A DNA stretch of 56,000 nt from positions 15,962,722 through 16,018,721 of the forward strand of contig CM055108.1 of NCBI GenBank assembly GCA_029204225.1, read 5' to 3'. A program made the position numbers and the translations under genes. The notes below the pieces were generated by a model, which ran no database searches, was not told where the DNA came from, and saw only the letters and a program-made list of their open reading frames with translations. This DNA comes from Diphasiastrum complanatum (lineage: Eukaryota > Streptophyta > Lycopodiopsida > Lycopodiales > Lycopodiaceae). Shown here piece by piece: positions 13,091-22,394 of this stretch (the stretch's first letter is position 1; each line of letters begins with the position of its first letter).

Positions 13091-13127
13091 CTGATGAGGA
13101 CATCAGATTTTATAAAGGTGGGGTGGA
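13091..13127 (+). promoter_or_regulatory. Pre-PPT hairpin and polypurine tract of B
   Basis: Hairpin CTGATG-AGGA-CATCAG at 13091-13106 (extendable by one T-A pair), then purine-rich AAAGGTGGGGTGGA at 13114-13127 abutting the LTR start. Hairpin-to-LTR spacing is 21 bp, as in A1 and A2. Confidence 0.75.
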
Positions 13128-14161
13128 TGTTGTAAAGCTACCTTTACAAGCTTTACTTCCGGCGCCATCGGCGCCAACTATGTCCCCGGCGCCAGCAGCG
13201 CCCCTCGTGCTCCCGGCGAAAACGGCGTCGGCGCCGCTCCCGGTGCCACTGTGACCAGAATCCAGCCGGCGCCAAGTTCCTATGGCTGAAAATCTTTGAT
13301 CGGTTCTAGCGGAGTCCAGAGAGCTCAGATCGATGTGCAATCACCTCACACGATCTAGGCATGATTAAAGGAAGCCTGGGGATCAATAAAATCTAGAGAG
13401 AGAAAATGACTTTCTAGAAAGAGAAAATCTTAGAGAGAGAAAAACGTGCTTTACCAGCTTGGGTAGAGTGCTTGGCATGAGGGGGGTGCCGAATCACACC
13501 AATACTATAGGGGAGTGCGGGTTGCGACTCAGGGCGAGCTCCAACCAAGTCTCAGCCTCCCTTGCTGGAATGTTGTCATGGCTCTCGCCTTGGCATGCCA
13601 GCTCCCCGGAGACTAGGGTCGGTCACACACTTGAAATGTAACCTTCTCAGATTTATCAATAAAGTGGGATTTTCCTCAAACTGACTCTGATTACCTTCTG
13701 GGTTTCAGTGTTCGGTAAAAGCGTCAGTTGTAAGGCCGCTTCCAAATTTTTAAGTTGGCACATAGCTAAGGGTTGTATCCCGGGACGCCAGTGGTATGCC
13801 GTCGGGACCATTCGGTCCGTGGCGCCAACGGTATGCTATCGGGACCATTTGGTCCAGGAACTGGTTGTCTCCATATCTGTCGTGGCTTGTGGTTCTGAAT
13901 GTTCCTTGCATGAACGTGAATGGGTTAAGCTCTTGGGGAACGGGCTCTAACCTGTCGGCTGAGTTGGATGGCTTGCTTGGGTGGAAGTTACCTGTTTATG
14001 GCTGTCCAGTCTGGCATGGTGCCAAGTTGGCTTCCAACGCTCGTGACGAAGCTTTCAGTTGGTTAAGTCTGATGTAAGTCAGACCGCTTTTGGATGGCAA
14101 GAGTTGAAGGCTGGGAAGCTAAGTCGTGGTTCCCGGCTCCCTTTGGGATGCCTGCGCTACA
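13128..14161 (+). repeat. 3' LTR of B
   Basis: 1034 bp, nearly identical to 9306-10547 but with ~200 bp deleted around 14088. It ends CTGCGCTACA at 14161. Confidence 0.9.
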
Positions 14162-14278
14162 TGTCGGTTGGATTTTAGTCACAGTGGCGCCGGGAGCAGC
14201 AGGGGCGCTGCTGGCACTGGGGACAATGCGAGCGCCAGTGGCGCCGGAAGTAAAGCTTGTAAAGGTAGCTTTACAACA
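14162..14278 (-). repeat. Inverted 117-bp fragment of a B-type LTR start
   Basis: In minus-strand sense it begins TGTTGTAAAGCTACC at 14278 and follows LTR B through the GGCGCC cluster to CCACTGTGAC, breaking off at 14162 against the 3' LTR of B. This head-to-head arrangement and the missing target duplication of B point to recombination between elements. Confidence 0.8.
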
Positions 14279-14336
14279 TAGGGAATGTCATTATTGGCTA
14301 GAAGTTGGATCTCGCTTGTTGTCTAGCACAGGCTTA

Positions 14337-15247
14337 TGTTGCGCCGGCGCCTCAAAGGGCGCTGAGCGGTTTCCCCAACACGCGCTTAAGTCTAACATTC
14401 ATCCATCATGCACTTACGTAAAAGCCAACTCAGAAACGTAACAAGCTTAACCATTCAGACTTAAGAAAACTGGAATCCCAACCAACCCGAAAGCCAGCTC
14501 AGAATCCGTCCCCAAAAGGTAACCAAAGACAAAGACAAGCCACACATGAAACCCAAGGCATAGTGGTCGCCAAACTGACCAATTGGCATAGCGGCAAGCC
14601 CCATGTCGATGATAGGGACCCTTAGGCGCCAGCGACGCAAAAAGGTTGTAGTAAGGGTCCTTCCACTTGGACCAGTCCCGGAGGCGAAACCGAAATGGTA
14701 ATCATCCCCAAGGATCAACTTTATTAGATTTGGAAGAGGTTACATTCATACATAGATTGACCGGTCTCGGGACCACCAACACGTGCTGGGCATTGTGCCT
14801 GGCTCGTGCTGGTAGAGGGAGCTGAGACCTGGCGACTGGATTCCTGGCGTTGGTTGAGCTGCCCAAGTTTCTGTATGTCGGACTCCCCCTATAGTTCTGC
14901 TGTGATTCGGCGCACCCCCTTTGTTCTGAAACATAGTGCTTTCTTGTAAAGCACGCTTTTTGGGACTTAGTTTTTATTTTGCTGATTAAGCCTGGCAAAC
15001 CTAGCAGAATCAGTCTGGCTCCCGGACATGGGTCCCGGGAGCCGTTTCGGTGGCAGAATCAACTTGCTTCCTGACTAGGCCATGACTCGAGCTCCAGAGC
15101 TAGCTCATGACTTGTGACTACTTGACTGGCTCACCACAGGTCGGAGGCTCAATCCTTGACGTTCTAACTTGCTCTGGTACCTTAGGGAGTGTCACCCCTT
15201 AGAGTCTTACAGGGCACGTTGGGTGCACCTGAGTCAGCTTTACAACA
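14337..15247 (-). repeat. 3' LTR of A2
   Basis: 911 bp, collinear with the A1 LTRs. A short gap relative to them lies after GGGCGCTG near 14363. Confidence 0.95.
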
Positions 15248-15284
15248 TCCTCCCCTTGTTTGAAAAAGCTGATGTCCTCATCAG
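15248..15284 (-). promoter_or_regulatory. PPT and pre-PPT hairpin of A2
   Basis: In minus sense the hairpin CTGATG-AGGA-CATCAG (15269-15284) is followed by purine-rich CAAGGGGAGGA abutting the 3' LTR. Confidence 0.8.
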
Positions 15285-15560
15285 GGCCAAACTAGACCTA
15301 GGACGTATGGCACGGGCTTAATTCACCGGCCTTAACAACTTTGAGTTACAAAATACATTGGCAGTAGCACAGGAAAAGTGTAGATAAAATTCACTTACGT
15401 AAAACCTGTGTAAAACTGCAAGTGATTTATTGGCAAACTTAAGAAAAATACCGGGAAGTTCCTTGAACTTCAGAATGGCCATGAATGTTTATGTAGGAGG
15501 CATGCCGCCAGGTAGTGCTTTGTGTGCCGATCTGGGAAAACGGCTATTGCGTTGGTTCTT
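15285..15560 (-). other. A2 3' untranslated region
   Basis: Non-coding sequence between the end of integrase and the PPT, related in part to 4330-4560 of A1 (GGCACGGGCTTAATTCACCGG-like and AGGAAAAGTGT segments). Confidence 0.5.
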
Positions 15561-16946
15561 CTACAGATAATCTGCTAGTACTTCAGGGGCTTCCTCCTTA
15601 AGTTTGTCTTCGTACTCCCAAGAAGCCTCAATAAGTGGAGCCCGTAGCCACTTCACTAGATATTCACGTTGAACGCCAGTTCGCTTTCTATGTGTCAATA
15701 TTTGTTCTGGTACAAGCTGTCTCTTTGTATCATCAAGTGTCGTTGGTGGGTGACGGAGTTCGTGTTGCCGATCAAATCGCTCATCTGGTTTGTACCGTTT
15801 GAGTAATGAGATATGAAACACATTGTGTATATCCAAGCTGGATGGCAGCGCTAATCGGTAAGCCACTGGGTTGATCTTCTCGGTGACATAATATGGTCCC
15901 GCATAAGGTCGAGCGAACTTATGAGAAAAACCTTTTGGTAACGCAATGTTCTTTGTGTTCAGCCATACTTGATCACCTTCCTCAAATTCCAGTTCTCGTC
16001 GATGTGGGTTTACGTCAGCTGCCATACTCCTTTGTGACTGCTCTAAAAATGCCTTCACCTCTATCAGCTTTGTGTGCCACTCATTGATGAATTCCTCTAC
16101 AGTGGGTACTGGTGTTTCCTGCACGCCTGTAAGAAAAGAGCTTGGAAGAATCGGTAGCCGACCATTGCTTATCTCGAAGGGTGCCCTTCCAGTAGATTTG
16201 TTCACTTGGTTGTTATGTGCAAACTCGAGAATATCCAAGTAGTTGACCCAATCGGATTGGTCCCAAGCGACATAATTTCGTAAATATTGTTGATTGACTC
16301 GCTCCGTTTGCCCATCTGTCTGAGGGTGATATGCAGTATTGAAATTCAGTCCGGTTCCCACGAGGCGAAATAGACAAGTCCAAAACTTTTGGACGAACTT
16401 GCTGTCTCGGTCAGAAATAATCGTTCTAGGCAGGCCGTGGTATTTGAAAACACATTTGAAAAATAACCTTGCCACTTCTTTAGCTGTCACTAAACTTTTA
16501 GTTGGTACTAGATGAACTTGCTTTGAAAACCGGTCAACCACCACATAAATTGAGTCGAAGCCTTGGCACCGTGGTAGTTGAACAATAAAATCCATGCTCA
16601 CCGAATCCCGTGGGTATGCTGGTACCGGTAATGGTTGGAGTAGTCCAGCCGGAGCTAGCGGTTCCACCTTCACTTGTTGACATGTCGGGCATGTTTGCAC
16701 ATAGGATTCAACGTCTGCCCACATACTTGGCCAATAGAAGCCTCTTTTGAGAAGTTCATATATGCGATTCACCCTTGGATGCCTGGCGGCTCGTACGTCA
16801 TGATGTTCTTGCAAGACTTTCTTCCTCAGGTTGATGTTGTCTGGGACATATACTCTGCGTTGTTTATAAACAACCATTTGATCTTTCCAAGTGAAATGTT
16901 TATGAGGCTTTCCCAGCTGGAATTCGATCATTAAGTCCTTCGCCAA
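15561..16946 (-). pseudogene. Integrase with chromodomain (pol C-terminus of A2)
   Basis: 461-codon open frame without a convincing ATG: it continues RNase H after a frameshift near 16950. In order: HHCC zinc finger (HHDVRAARHPRVNR ... CPTC, residues ~45-95), catalytic core with Asp in SMDFIVQLP, Asp in IISDRDSKF and Glu in HPQTDGQTERVNQ (residues ~120-240), a C-terminal GPYYVTEKI/DIHNVFHISLLKRY segment (~350-385), and a chromodomain EYLVKWLRAPLIEASWEYED near the end. The enzyme inserts cDNA into the chromosome, and the chromodomain marks the chromovirus lineage of Ty3/gypsy. This is the longest intact reading frame in the window, and all catalytic residues are present. Confidence 0.95.
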
Positions 16947-16951
16947 CGCAT

Positions 16952-18174
16952 CTACACATAATTCTCCCTGATTTCTTGGAGTAGGCCAGTCACCTGAGTT
17001 GTCACTGTTGCCATCAAGTGTTCCTGTCTACTTAGTGCGTCCACCACCACATTGTTCTTTCCCGCCGTGTGTAAAATGTCTATATTGAATTTTGAGAGAA
17101 AGTTTTGCCATCGCATTTGCTTTGGCGTGAGCATACCTTGGGATGAGAAGTACTTGAGTGATACATTATCAATGAACGCCTTAAAGGGTTTTCCTACCAC
17201 ATAATGTCTCCAATGCTCCACTGCTTGAACTACTGCGACCATTTCTTTTTCATGAGTTGGCCATCGTCGCTCTACGTCACTCAATTTCTTTGAAAAATAT
17301 GCAACAGGTTTTCCGTCTTGCATCAGCACGGCCCCAATAGCAAAGTTCGATGCATCTGTATGTATTTCAAAAGGTTTGCTAAAGTCCGATAAGGCAAGGA
17401 TGGGTTCTTGAGTGATCCGTCGTTTTAGTTCTTGGAACGCTGCTTCACATTCCGGTGTCCATGTCATCTTCAGATGAGTCTTGGTCTGCTCTAACAGTGG
17501 TGCCACAATTTTGCTAAATGCCTCAATGAATCTCCTGTAAAAGTTACATAAGCCCACAAAGGATTTGATGCCATGAACAATTTTAGGTGCTAGCCAATCC
17601 AAGATAGCCTTGATCTTCTTAGGATCCATTCGAATCCGTCCGTGGCCTATAACATGTCCAAGGAAGTCAACTTCAAACTCACAATTCTCTCTTTTCGCGA
17701 ACAAGCAGTTCCTCCTCAGTCGTTGGAGAATTGTCCTTAAATGTTGAATGTGATCTTTAAGGTTCCGACTAAATACTAATATGTCATCAATGTACACAAT
17801 GACAAATTCATCCAGGCAGTCTTGAAATATATTGTTCATCAACGTGCAAAAAGTGGCTGGTGCGTTTGTTAGACCGAATGGCATCACCAGGAACTCGTGA
17901 CTCCCGTACCGCGTTCGAAACGCCGTTTTGTGCTCATCACCTTTAGCTATTCGAATTTGATGATATCCAGATCTGAGATCTATTCGTATTTGGCATGTTT
18001 GAGTTGGTCGAATAGGTCATCAATTCTAGGCATGGGGTACTTGTTCTTGATGGTACTCTTGTTAAGCATGCGATAATCCACACACATTCGAAGAGTTTTG
18101 TCCGCCTTTTCCACGAACAACACTAGGGCTCCAAAAGGTGAAGCGCTAGGTCTAATAAAACCTTTGTCTATCAA
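16952..18174 (-). pseudogene. Reverse transcriptase and RNase H of A2 (frameshifted)
   Basis: Starts in 17980-18174 with [18 protein letters not shown] and [20 protein letters not shown], shifts frame near 17975, and continues at 16952-17887 with [12 protein letters not shown] and the catalytic [14 protein letters not shown]. The RNase H follows: [27 protein letters not shown]-like [18 protein letters not shown] and [10 protein letters not shown]. It ends in a stop or shift just before integrase. A single-base change near 17975 would account for the break, but otherwise the domain is complete. Sequence around 18180-18400 should hold the upstream RT finger region and is partly disrupted. Confidence 0.92.
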
Positions 18175-18402
18175 TTAACCAAGTTGTCATTTCAGTTCTG
18201 CCAACTCTTCTTGTGACATTCTGTAGGGTGCTCATGAAGTTGGCTCTGTTCCTGGTACCAACTCAATTTTATGGTCCACTGGTCTTCGAGGAGGTAGCTT
18301 AGCTGGGAGTTCCTCCGGGAACACATCGCTAAATTCTTCTAATAGATCTGCCACTTCTTTTGGCAAGTTTTCTTGTCGCACGCTTTTCCCTTCTGGGACT
18401 TC

Positions 18403-18945
18403 TCAACAGATGCAAAGAAAGCACTTTGACCTTTTCCCTTTCGCCATTCTTTTCATCGCTAATGTTGCAACCAGATTTTGTTCAATATCGGTATCCTTAG
18501 CATTTCCTCCGGGCAGGGCTTTTGTCACGCAAATTTGTCCCTTATAATCCAAGAGAACCAAGTTTGAGCTCCTACCCAAAACTGCGATACAGTGTTCATT
18601 TAACCAAGGGAGGCCCAAAATCACATCGAAGGCATCCATCTCTAAAATCGCAAAGCTAAGTTTAGCCTTCCATCTTCCAATCTACACCGGGATGTTCAAT
18701 ATCGCTTTGTCTGCATCTAAAGCTCCCTTCGCTATTTCTACCTTGAGAGTAGATGTAACATTCCTGGTCGGCAAGCTGAATTGTTCCACTACGCTCCTTG
18801 AGATATAGTTCTGTGAAGCTTCGGAGTCGATCATGAAATTTGACTTCCTCGCTGCGATCTTTCCTGATAAGAATAACAATCTTGAACCAATCTTGGGGGT
18901 TGCCCCATGGAAGTTCCTTTCCATACTTGTGCGTCGTCCCCTCAT
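18403..18945 (-). pseudogene. Aspartic protease region of A2 (degenerate)
   Basis: Two overlapping frames encode a retropepsin-like segment. The active site reads FMIDSEASQNYIS (Glu where Gly is expected in DSGA), followed by the flap-region MDAFDVILGLPWLNEH. The last motif aligns with MDAFDAILGLSWFNEH of A1, so the two elements overlap exactly in the protease. The domain is a relic: active-site change plus frameshift. Confidence 0.85.
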
Positions 18946-18973
18946 AAATGTAAGCTCCTCTCACAACTCCCAA

Positions 18974-19170
18974 CTAGATCAGATCACCTGGATCAAAACA
19001 AGTAGTCAGGGATAATTCAGGTCTAGGCAAGCACACCACAAACGAACATACCAACCAAAGCTAAACAGAGACTCCCTCTCAAGTCACATTCTCCTTGAGA
19101 CCGGACGTAGGATCTTTGCCTAGCCGCGCCCACACAAATCTATCACAGAATCAGCCCACGGGGAAACATC
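18974..19170 (-). other. A2 leader spacer (gag missing)
   Basis: Only ~200 bp separates the protease remnant from the leader hairpins, and it matches the A1 leader near 6820-6960. No Gag-like or CCHC sequence is present, placing the deletion breakpoint at about 18960-19020. Confidence 0.7.
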
Positions 19171-19183
19171 CATCCAACCATCC

Positions 19184-19569
19184 GTGCTTTCACCATTAAG
19201 CAGCACATTGCCTCAGTCATGTCCCACCACTTTTTGGTCGATAGCCCTTATAGCTAAACGATCGGCAGCTATCCCGCATCGGCAGCTAACCACCCGTGCT
19301 TTACACCCGAATTCGAGCAGCATCTCTGTATCAATGGTTAACTCGTACAGCTCGAATATGTCGCCCCGCACCCCACAAGGTACAGACCGTGCTTTCACCT
19401 ACCTAGGCAGCACTTTGCCTCATTCGTCCTACGTGCAGACAATGCCAGGCCCGAACCGCGAGAACTGACCGTGCTTACACCTCGAGGGCAGCACTTTGAC
19501 TCATCAAGCTCCCCGTTCTGCCGACCACCCCGACCGTGGACGCACCCGTGCTTACACTATGGGCAGCAC
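19184..19569 (-). promoter_or_regulatory. A2 leader: five reiterated GTGCT/AGCAC stem-loops
   Basis: Stem-loops at 19184-19206, 19296-19323, 19389-19413, 19471-19494 and 19548-19569. All but the second have perfect GTGCT/AGCAC stems. The fourth, mutated in A1, is intact here. Confidence 0.65.
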
Positions 19570-19644
19570 CTTGCGCAACGGTTGTCCTGACAAATCCCAA
19601 AACGTGGCCATCCCTGTGAGACTTGCGTAGCTGACCGGCTAGTC

Positions 19645-19657
19645 GGCTCTGATACCA
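19645..19657 (-). promoter_or_regulatory. PBS of A2 (tRNA-iMet)
   Basis: GGCTCTGATACCA on the plus strand, two bases from the LTR, identical to A1. Confidence 0.92.
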
Positions 19658-19659
19658 CA

Positions 19660-20568
19660 TGTTGCGCCGGTGCCTCAAAGGGCGCTGGGACTTAAGCGGT
19701 TTCCCTAACACGCGCTTAAGTCTAACATTCATCCATCATGCACTTACGTAAAAGCCAACTCAAAAACGTGACAAGCTTAACCATTCAGACTTAAGAAAAC
19801 TGGAATCCCAACCAACCCGAAAGCCAACTCAGAATCCGTCCCCAAAAGGTAACCAAAGGCAAAGACAAGCCACACATGAAACCCAAGGCATAGTGGTCGC
19901 CAAACTGACCAATTGGCATAGCGGCAAGCCCCATGTCGATGAGAGGGACCCTTAGGCACCAGCGACTCAAAAAGGTTGTAGTAAGGGTCCTTCCAGTTGG
20001 ACCAGTCTCGGAGGCGATACCGAAATGGTAATCATCCCCAAGGATCAACTTTATTAGATTTGGAAGAGGTTACATTCATACATAGACTGACCGGTCTCGG
20101 GGCCACCAACACGTGCTGGGCATTGTGCCTGGCTCGTGCTGGTAGAGGGAGCTGAGACCTGGCGACTGGATTCCTGGCGCTGGTTGAGCTGCCCAAGTTT
20201 CTGTCTGCTGGACTCCCCCTATAGTTCTGCTGTGATTCGGCGCACCCCCTCTGTTCTGAAACATAGTGCTTTCTGGTAAAGCACACTTTTTGGGACTTAG
20301 TTTTTATTTTGCTGATTAAGCCTGGCAGAATCAGTCTGGCTCCCGGACATGGGTCCCGGGAGCCGTTCCCGTGGCAGAATCAACTTGCTTCCTGACTAGG
20401 CCATGACTCGAGCTCCAGAGCTAGCTCATGACTTGTGACTACTTGACTGGCTCACCACAGGTCGGAGGCTCAGTCCTTGATGTTCTAACTTGCTCTGGGA
20501 CCTTAGGGAGTGTCACCCCTTAGAGTCTTACAGGGCACGTTGGGTGCACCTGAGTCAGCTTTACAACA
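19660..20568 (-). repeat. 5' LTR of A2
   Basis: 909 bp, same family as 3367-4286. The GTGCTTT-ctggt-AAAGCAC hairpin is at about 20265-20283. Confidence 0.95.
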
Positions 20569-20573
20569 GCTTA

Positions 20574-20656
20574 GGGCACGAAGGGCGGATCCTATGGTGA
20601 GGTGGATCGTGAGTGTTTGGTTTCTCGTGTTATTTCTGGTTAGTGTCGTTGTAACA
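20574..20656 (+). repeat. End of the 5' LTR of element C
   Basis: Matches 21866-21971 of the 3' LTR with a small deletion and ends GTTGTAACA immediately before the PBS. Its continuation on the other side of A2 is 14279-14336. Confidence 0.8.
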
Positions 20657-20658
20657 GT

Positions 20659-20671
20659 TGGTATTTGAGCC
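20659..20671 (+). promoter_or_regulatory. PBS of element C (two mismatches)
   Basis: TGGTATTTGAGCC differs from TGGTATCAGAGCC at two bases and sits two bases after the LTR end. Confidence 0.8.
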
Positions 20672-20681
20672 ACCATAAACC

Positions 20682-20996
20682 ATGTACAAGTCTGATCAAT
20701 GCGTCCCAATGAATTATAGGCTGAATTTCATTTTGACTCCGATTTCTTTTGTAAAAGGGATTGTCGAAACTGGTCACAAGATGGTGGTCCTCTTTGACAC
20801 TGGTTCATCGCACAATGTTGTAAATTTTGTCCTGGTGAAGACGCTTAAAGTTCCCATGGTACTTTTAGCTTGTCGGTACACAATTGAGATTTTGGATGAG
20901 AAAGGTATAGAGATATGGGATTGCACAGTCGTGCGACTTCCACAGTTATTATACAGACGTATACAAAATCCTTGGATTTTTAGATTACCAGACTAG
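20682..20996 (+). pseudogene. Gypsy aspartic protease fragment of element C
   Basis: Open frame of 104 codons with an ATG 11 bp after the PBS. Retropepsin active site VVLFDTGSSHNVVN at residues ~37-50, then LKVPMVLLACRYTIEILDEK. It is the same subfamily as the protease at 40565-41524 (LFDTGSSNNTIDSHVV), but Gag is missing, so the internal deletion has brought protease next to the leader. The protein after LPQLLYRRIQNPW leaves the family pattern and stops. Probably non-functional, although the catalytic DTGSS is intact. Confidence 0.8.
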
Positions 20997-21439
20997 CACG
21001 TTTTGATCTTGGTAAACGTTGGCTAGGCAGCCAACTATAGATATTGTAAATCATGTATATAAGTTTAAGTATGGGCGTTTGTCCTATACTCTGACAAGTG
21101 AGAGGAAGTTGCCTGATGGCCCTCTCGTTTATTCAAGAAACATCATCTCCAGAATTTGTAGTTGTGTTTTTTTAATGCGAATGACATAGTGGATGAATCA
21201 CATGTTGTAAGTTTTGAAAAGTTAGATAGGCAACTACATAGTATTGTGTTGCAATCTACATGAGATAAGTTTGATAGGCAAGAGAATAATTCTGCATTGC
21301 AATTGTCAGAGATAGTGTCTGCATCTGCTTTGGATCCTATTGAGCATACAACTTTAGATGAGTCTATTAGGCAGATGTTTAAAGTTAGTACTCATTCAAG
21401 AAAACCTAGCAGAGTTAACCCCCTAGTAGAAATGTGGAA

Positions 21440-21520
21440 CCATTAGGTGATTGAGTACTTGGTTTGTTGGAAAGGTAGTTTTGATGATGAGGACAGGTGA
21501 CCTTAGATAAAGATTCTCAA
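21440..21520 (+). pseudogene. Chromodomain-like tail of element C pol
   Basis: The plus-strand frame reads VIEYLVCWKGSFDDEDR followed by a stop, matching the YLVKWKG(Y/L)xxxxxTWE core of chromovirus integrase chromodomains. RT through integrase core between 21000 and 21440 has been deleted. Confidence 0.7.
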
Positions 21521-21550
21521 ATTTTCTTCCATAGAAGAAAAGTCTTTTTA

Positions 21551-21562
21551 AGGGGGAGGGAG
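21551..21562 (+). promoter_or_regulatory. PPT of element C
   Basis: AGGGGGAGGGAG abuts the LTR start TGTTACAG. Confidence 0.85.
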
Positions 21563-21971
21563 TGTTACAGACCCAACCCCTTGGGCCCCACACCTAATTT
21601 GAAACCGGACATTGGACTGGGCCTATTGATTTGACCAGTTGACTTGTGGACCACATGCATTCCTCTTGTCATAATCAGGGATATGTGCTTGGCATGGAGG
21701 CTCCCAATACAAAGGAAGGAGATCTCAGTTACCATTCATTCTATCTACCTAGGAGTTGATGAATGGTAGTGCGCATGTGCATATCCAGCATGGTGTTGAT
21801 AGCAGTATGAGACGTCATTAGGGCTGGAAGCTGGATCTCACTTGTTGTCTAGTCACAGGCTCAGGGCATGGAGGGTGGATCTGGAACGGATCCTATAGGG
21901 GGTAGATCATGGGCGTTCGGTTTCTTGTGTTGGCCAGCACCTGGCAGTTTCTGGTTAGTGTGGTTGTAGCA
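21563..21971 (+). repeat. 3' LTR of element C
   Basis: 409 bp, TGTTACAGACCC...GTTGTAGCA. Supported by the PPT on its left and by the partial 5' LTR that it matches. Confidence 0.8.
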
Positions 21972-22394
21972 CTTTCAAATGCACAATGAGTCATATATTG
22001 GTATGGGAGGAGGAGCCCTTCTTATTGAAAGATGGGGGACCATTCAGTTGGTGATTGTGACCTTTGGTTGGTGTCTCACAACCCCCATGTCTGTTGGAAT
22101 GCCACTGGGAGTTATGCATGTTGTTCTATGCCTTTTGGTGCTTACAGCTGCTGAGTCACACTCCATATCAATTGACTCCAAGTTGAGTGTCTTTTGAACT
22201 ATTTACACTCAGTTGACAATCATCCAGAACTCCAAATTTAGCTTGAGCTACACAATGATGTTCCTCTCAGCTCCCTCTTCAGCATGAACTCCATTACTGC
22301 TGCTGAAAATAAAGCTGACTTTCAATTAAGCTGAGCTCATTTTGAGCCAATCTAGGTACATTACAGGCTCCCATACTTCTGTGGTACAACATTT
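21972..22394. other. No recognisable gene
   Basis: Contains only short frames. It lies between element C and the end of a minus-strand copia remnant, so part may be that remnant's 3' UTR or LTR. Confidence 0.4.

Larger units (their letters stand above)
9306..14161 (+). mobile_element. Element B: non-coding LTR retrotransposon (LARD-like)
   Basis: 5' LTR 9306-10547, PBS 10550-10562, leader with five stem-loops, 2.58-kb interior without retroviral coding, pre-PPT hairpin and PPT at 13091-13127, 3' LTR 13128-14161. The LTRs are nearly identical apart from a ~200-bp deletion in the 3' copy near 14088. No matching target duplication is found: left flank GCTTG, right flank TGTCG. The leader and pre-PPT hairpin match A1 and A2, and the middle of the LTR (GTGCTTTACCAG through ACTATAGGGG) is related to LTR A, but the U3 differs. 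It must depend on proteins from other elements. Confidence 0.85.
14337..20568 (-). mobile_element. Element A2: complete A-family chromovirus lacking gag
   Basis: LTRs 14337-15247 and 19660-20568, flanked by the perfect target duplication GCTTA at 14332-14336 and 20569-20573. In minus sense: 5' LTR, PBS, five-hairpin leader, then protease, RT, RNase H, integrase with chromodomain, pre-PPT hairpin, PPT, 3' LTR. No Gag or zinc-knuckle coding lies between leader and protease, where A1 has about 1.3 kb of it. Pol carries at least two frameshifts and a stop, so it is now inactive. The LTRs differ more than those of A1, suggesting an older insertion. Confidence 0.92.
14279..21971 (+). mobile_element. 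Element C: internally deleted gypsy/chromovirus, interrupted by A2
   Basis: The 3' LTR is 21563-21971. A 5' LTR remnant is split by A2 into 14279-14336 and 20574-20656: both pieces match the 3' LTR (GAAGTTGGATCTCGCTTGTT versus GAAGCTGGATCTCACTTGTT, then GGATCCTATRGKGGT and CTGGTTAGTG). PBS at 20659-20671 and PPT at 21551-21562. The interior is only about 0.9 kb, carrying protease and a chromodomain-like tail, so gag, RT, RNase H and integrase have been deleted. The first part of the 5' LTR is missing, replaced by B-derived sequence. Confidence 0.8.

Noticed and set aside
3367-20568. One very large composite element bounded by A LTRs
   Set aside because: Each of the two A elements has its own perfect TSD, PBS and PPT, so they are independent insertions.
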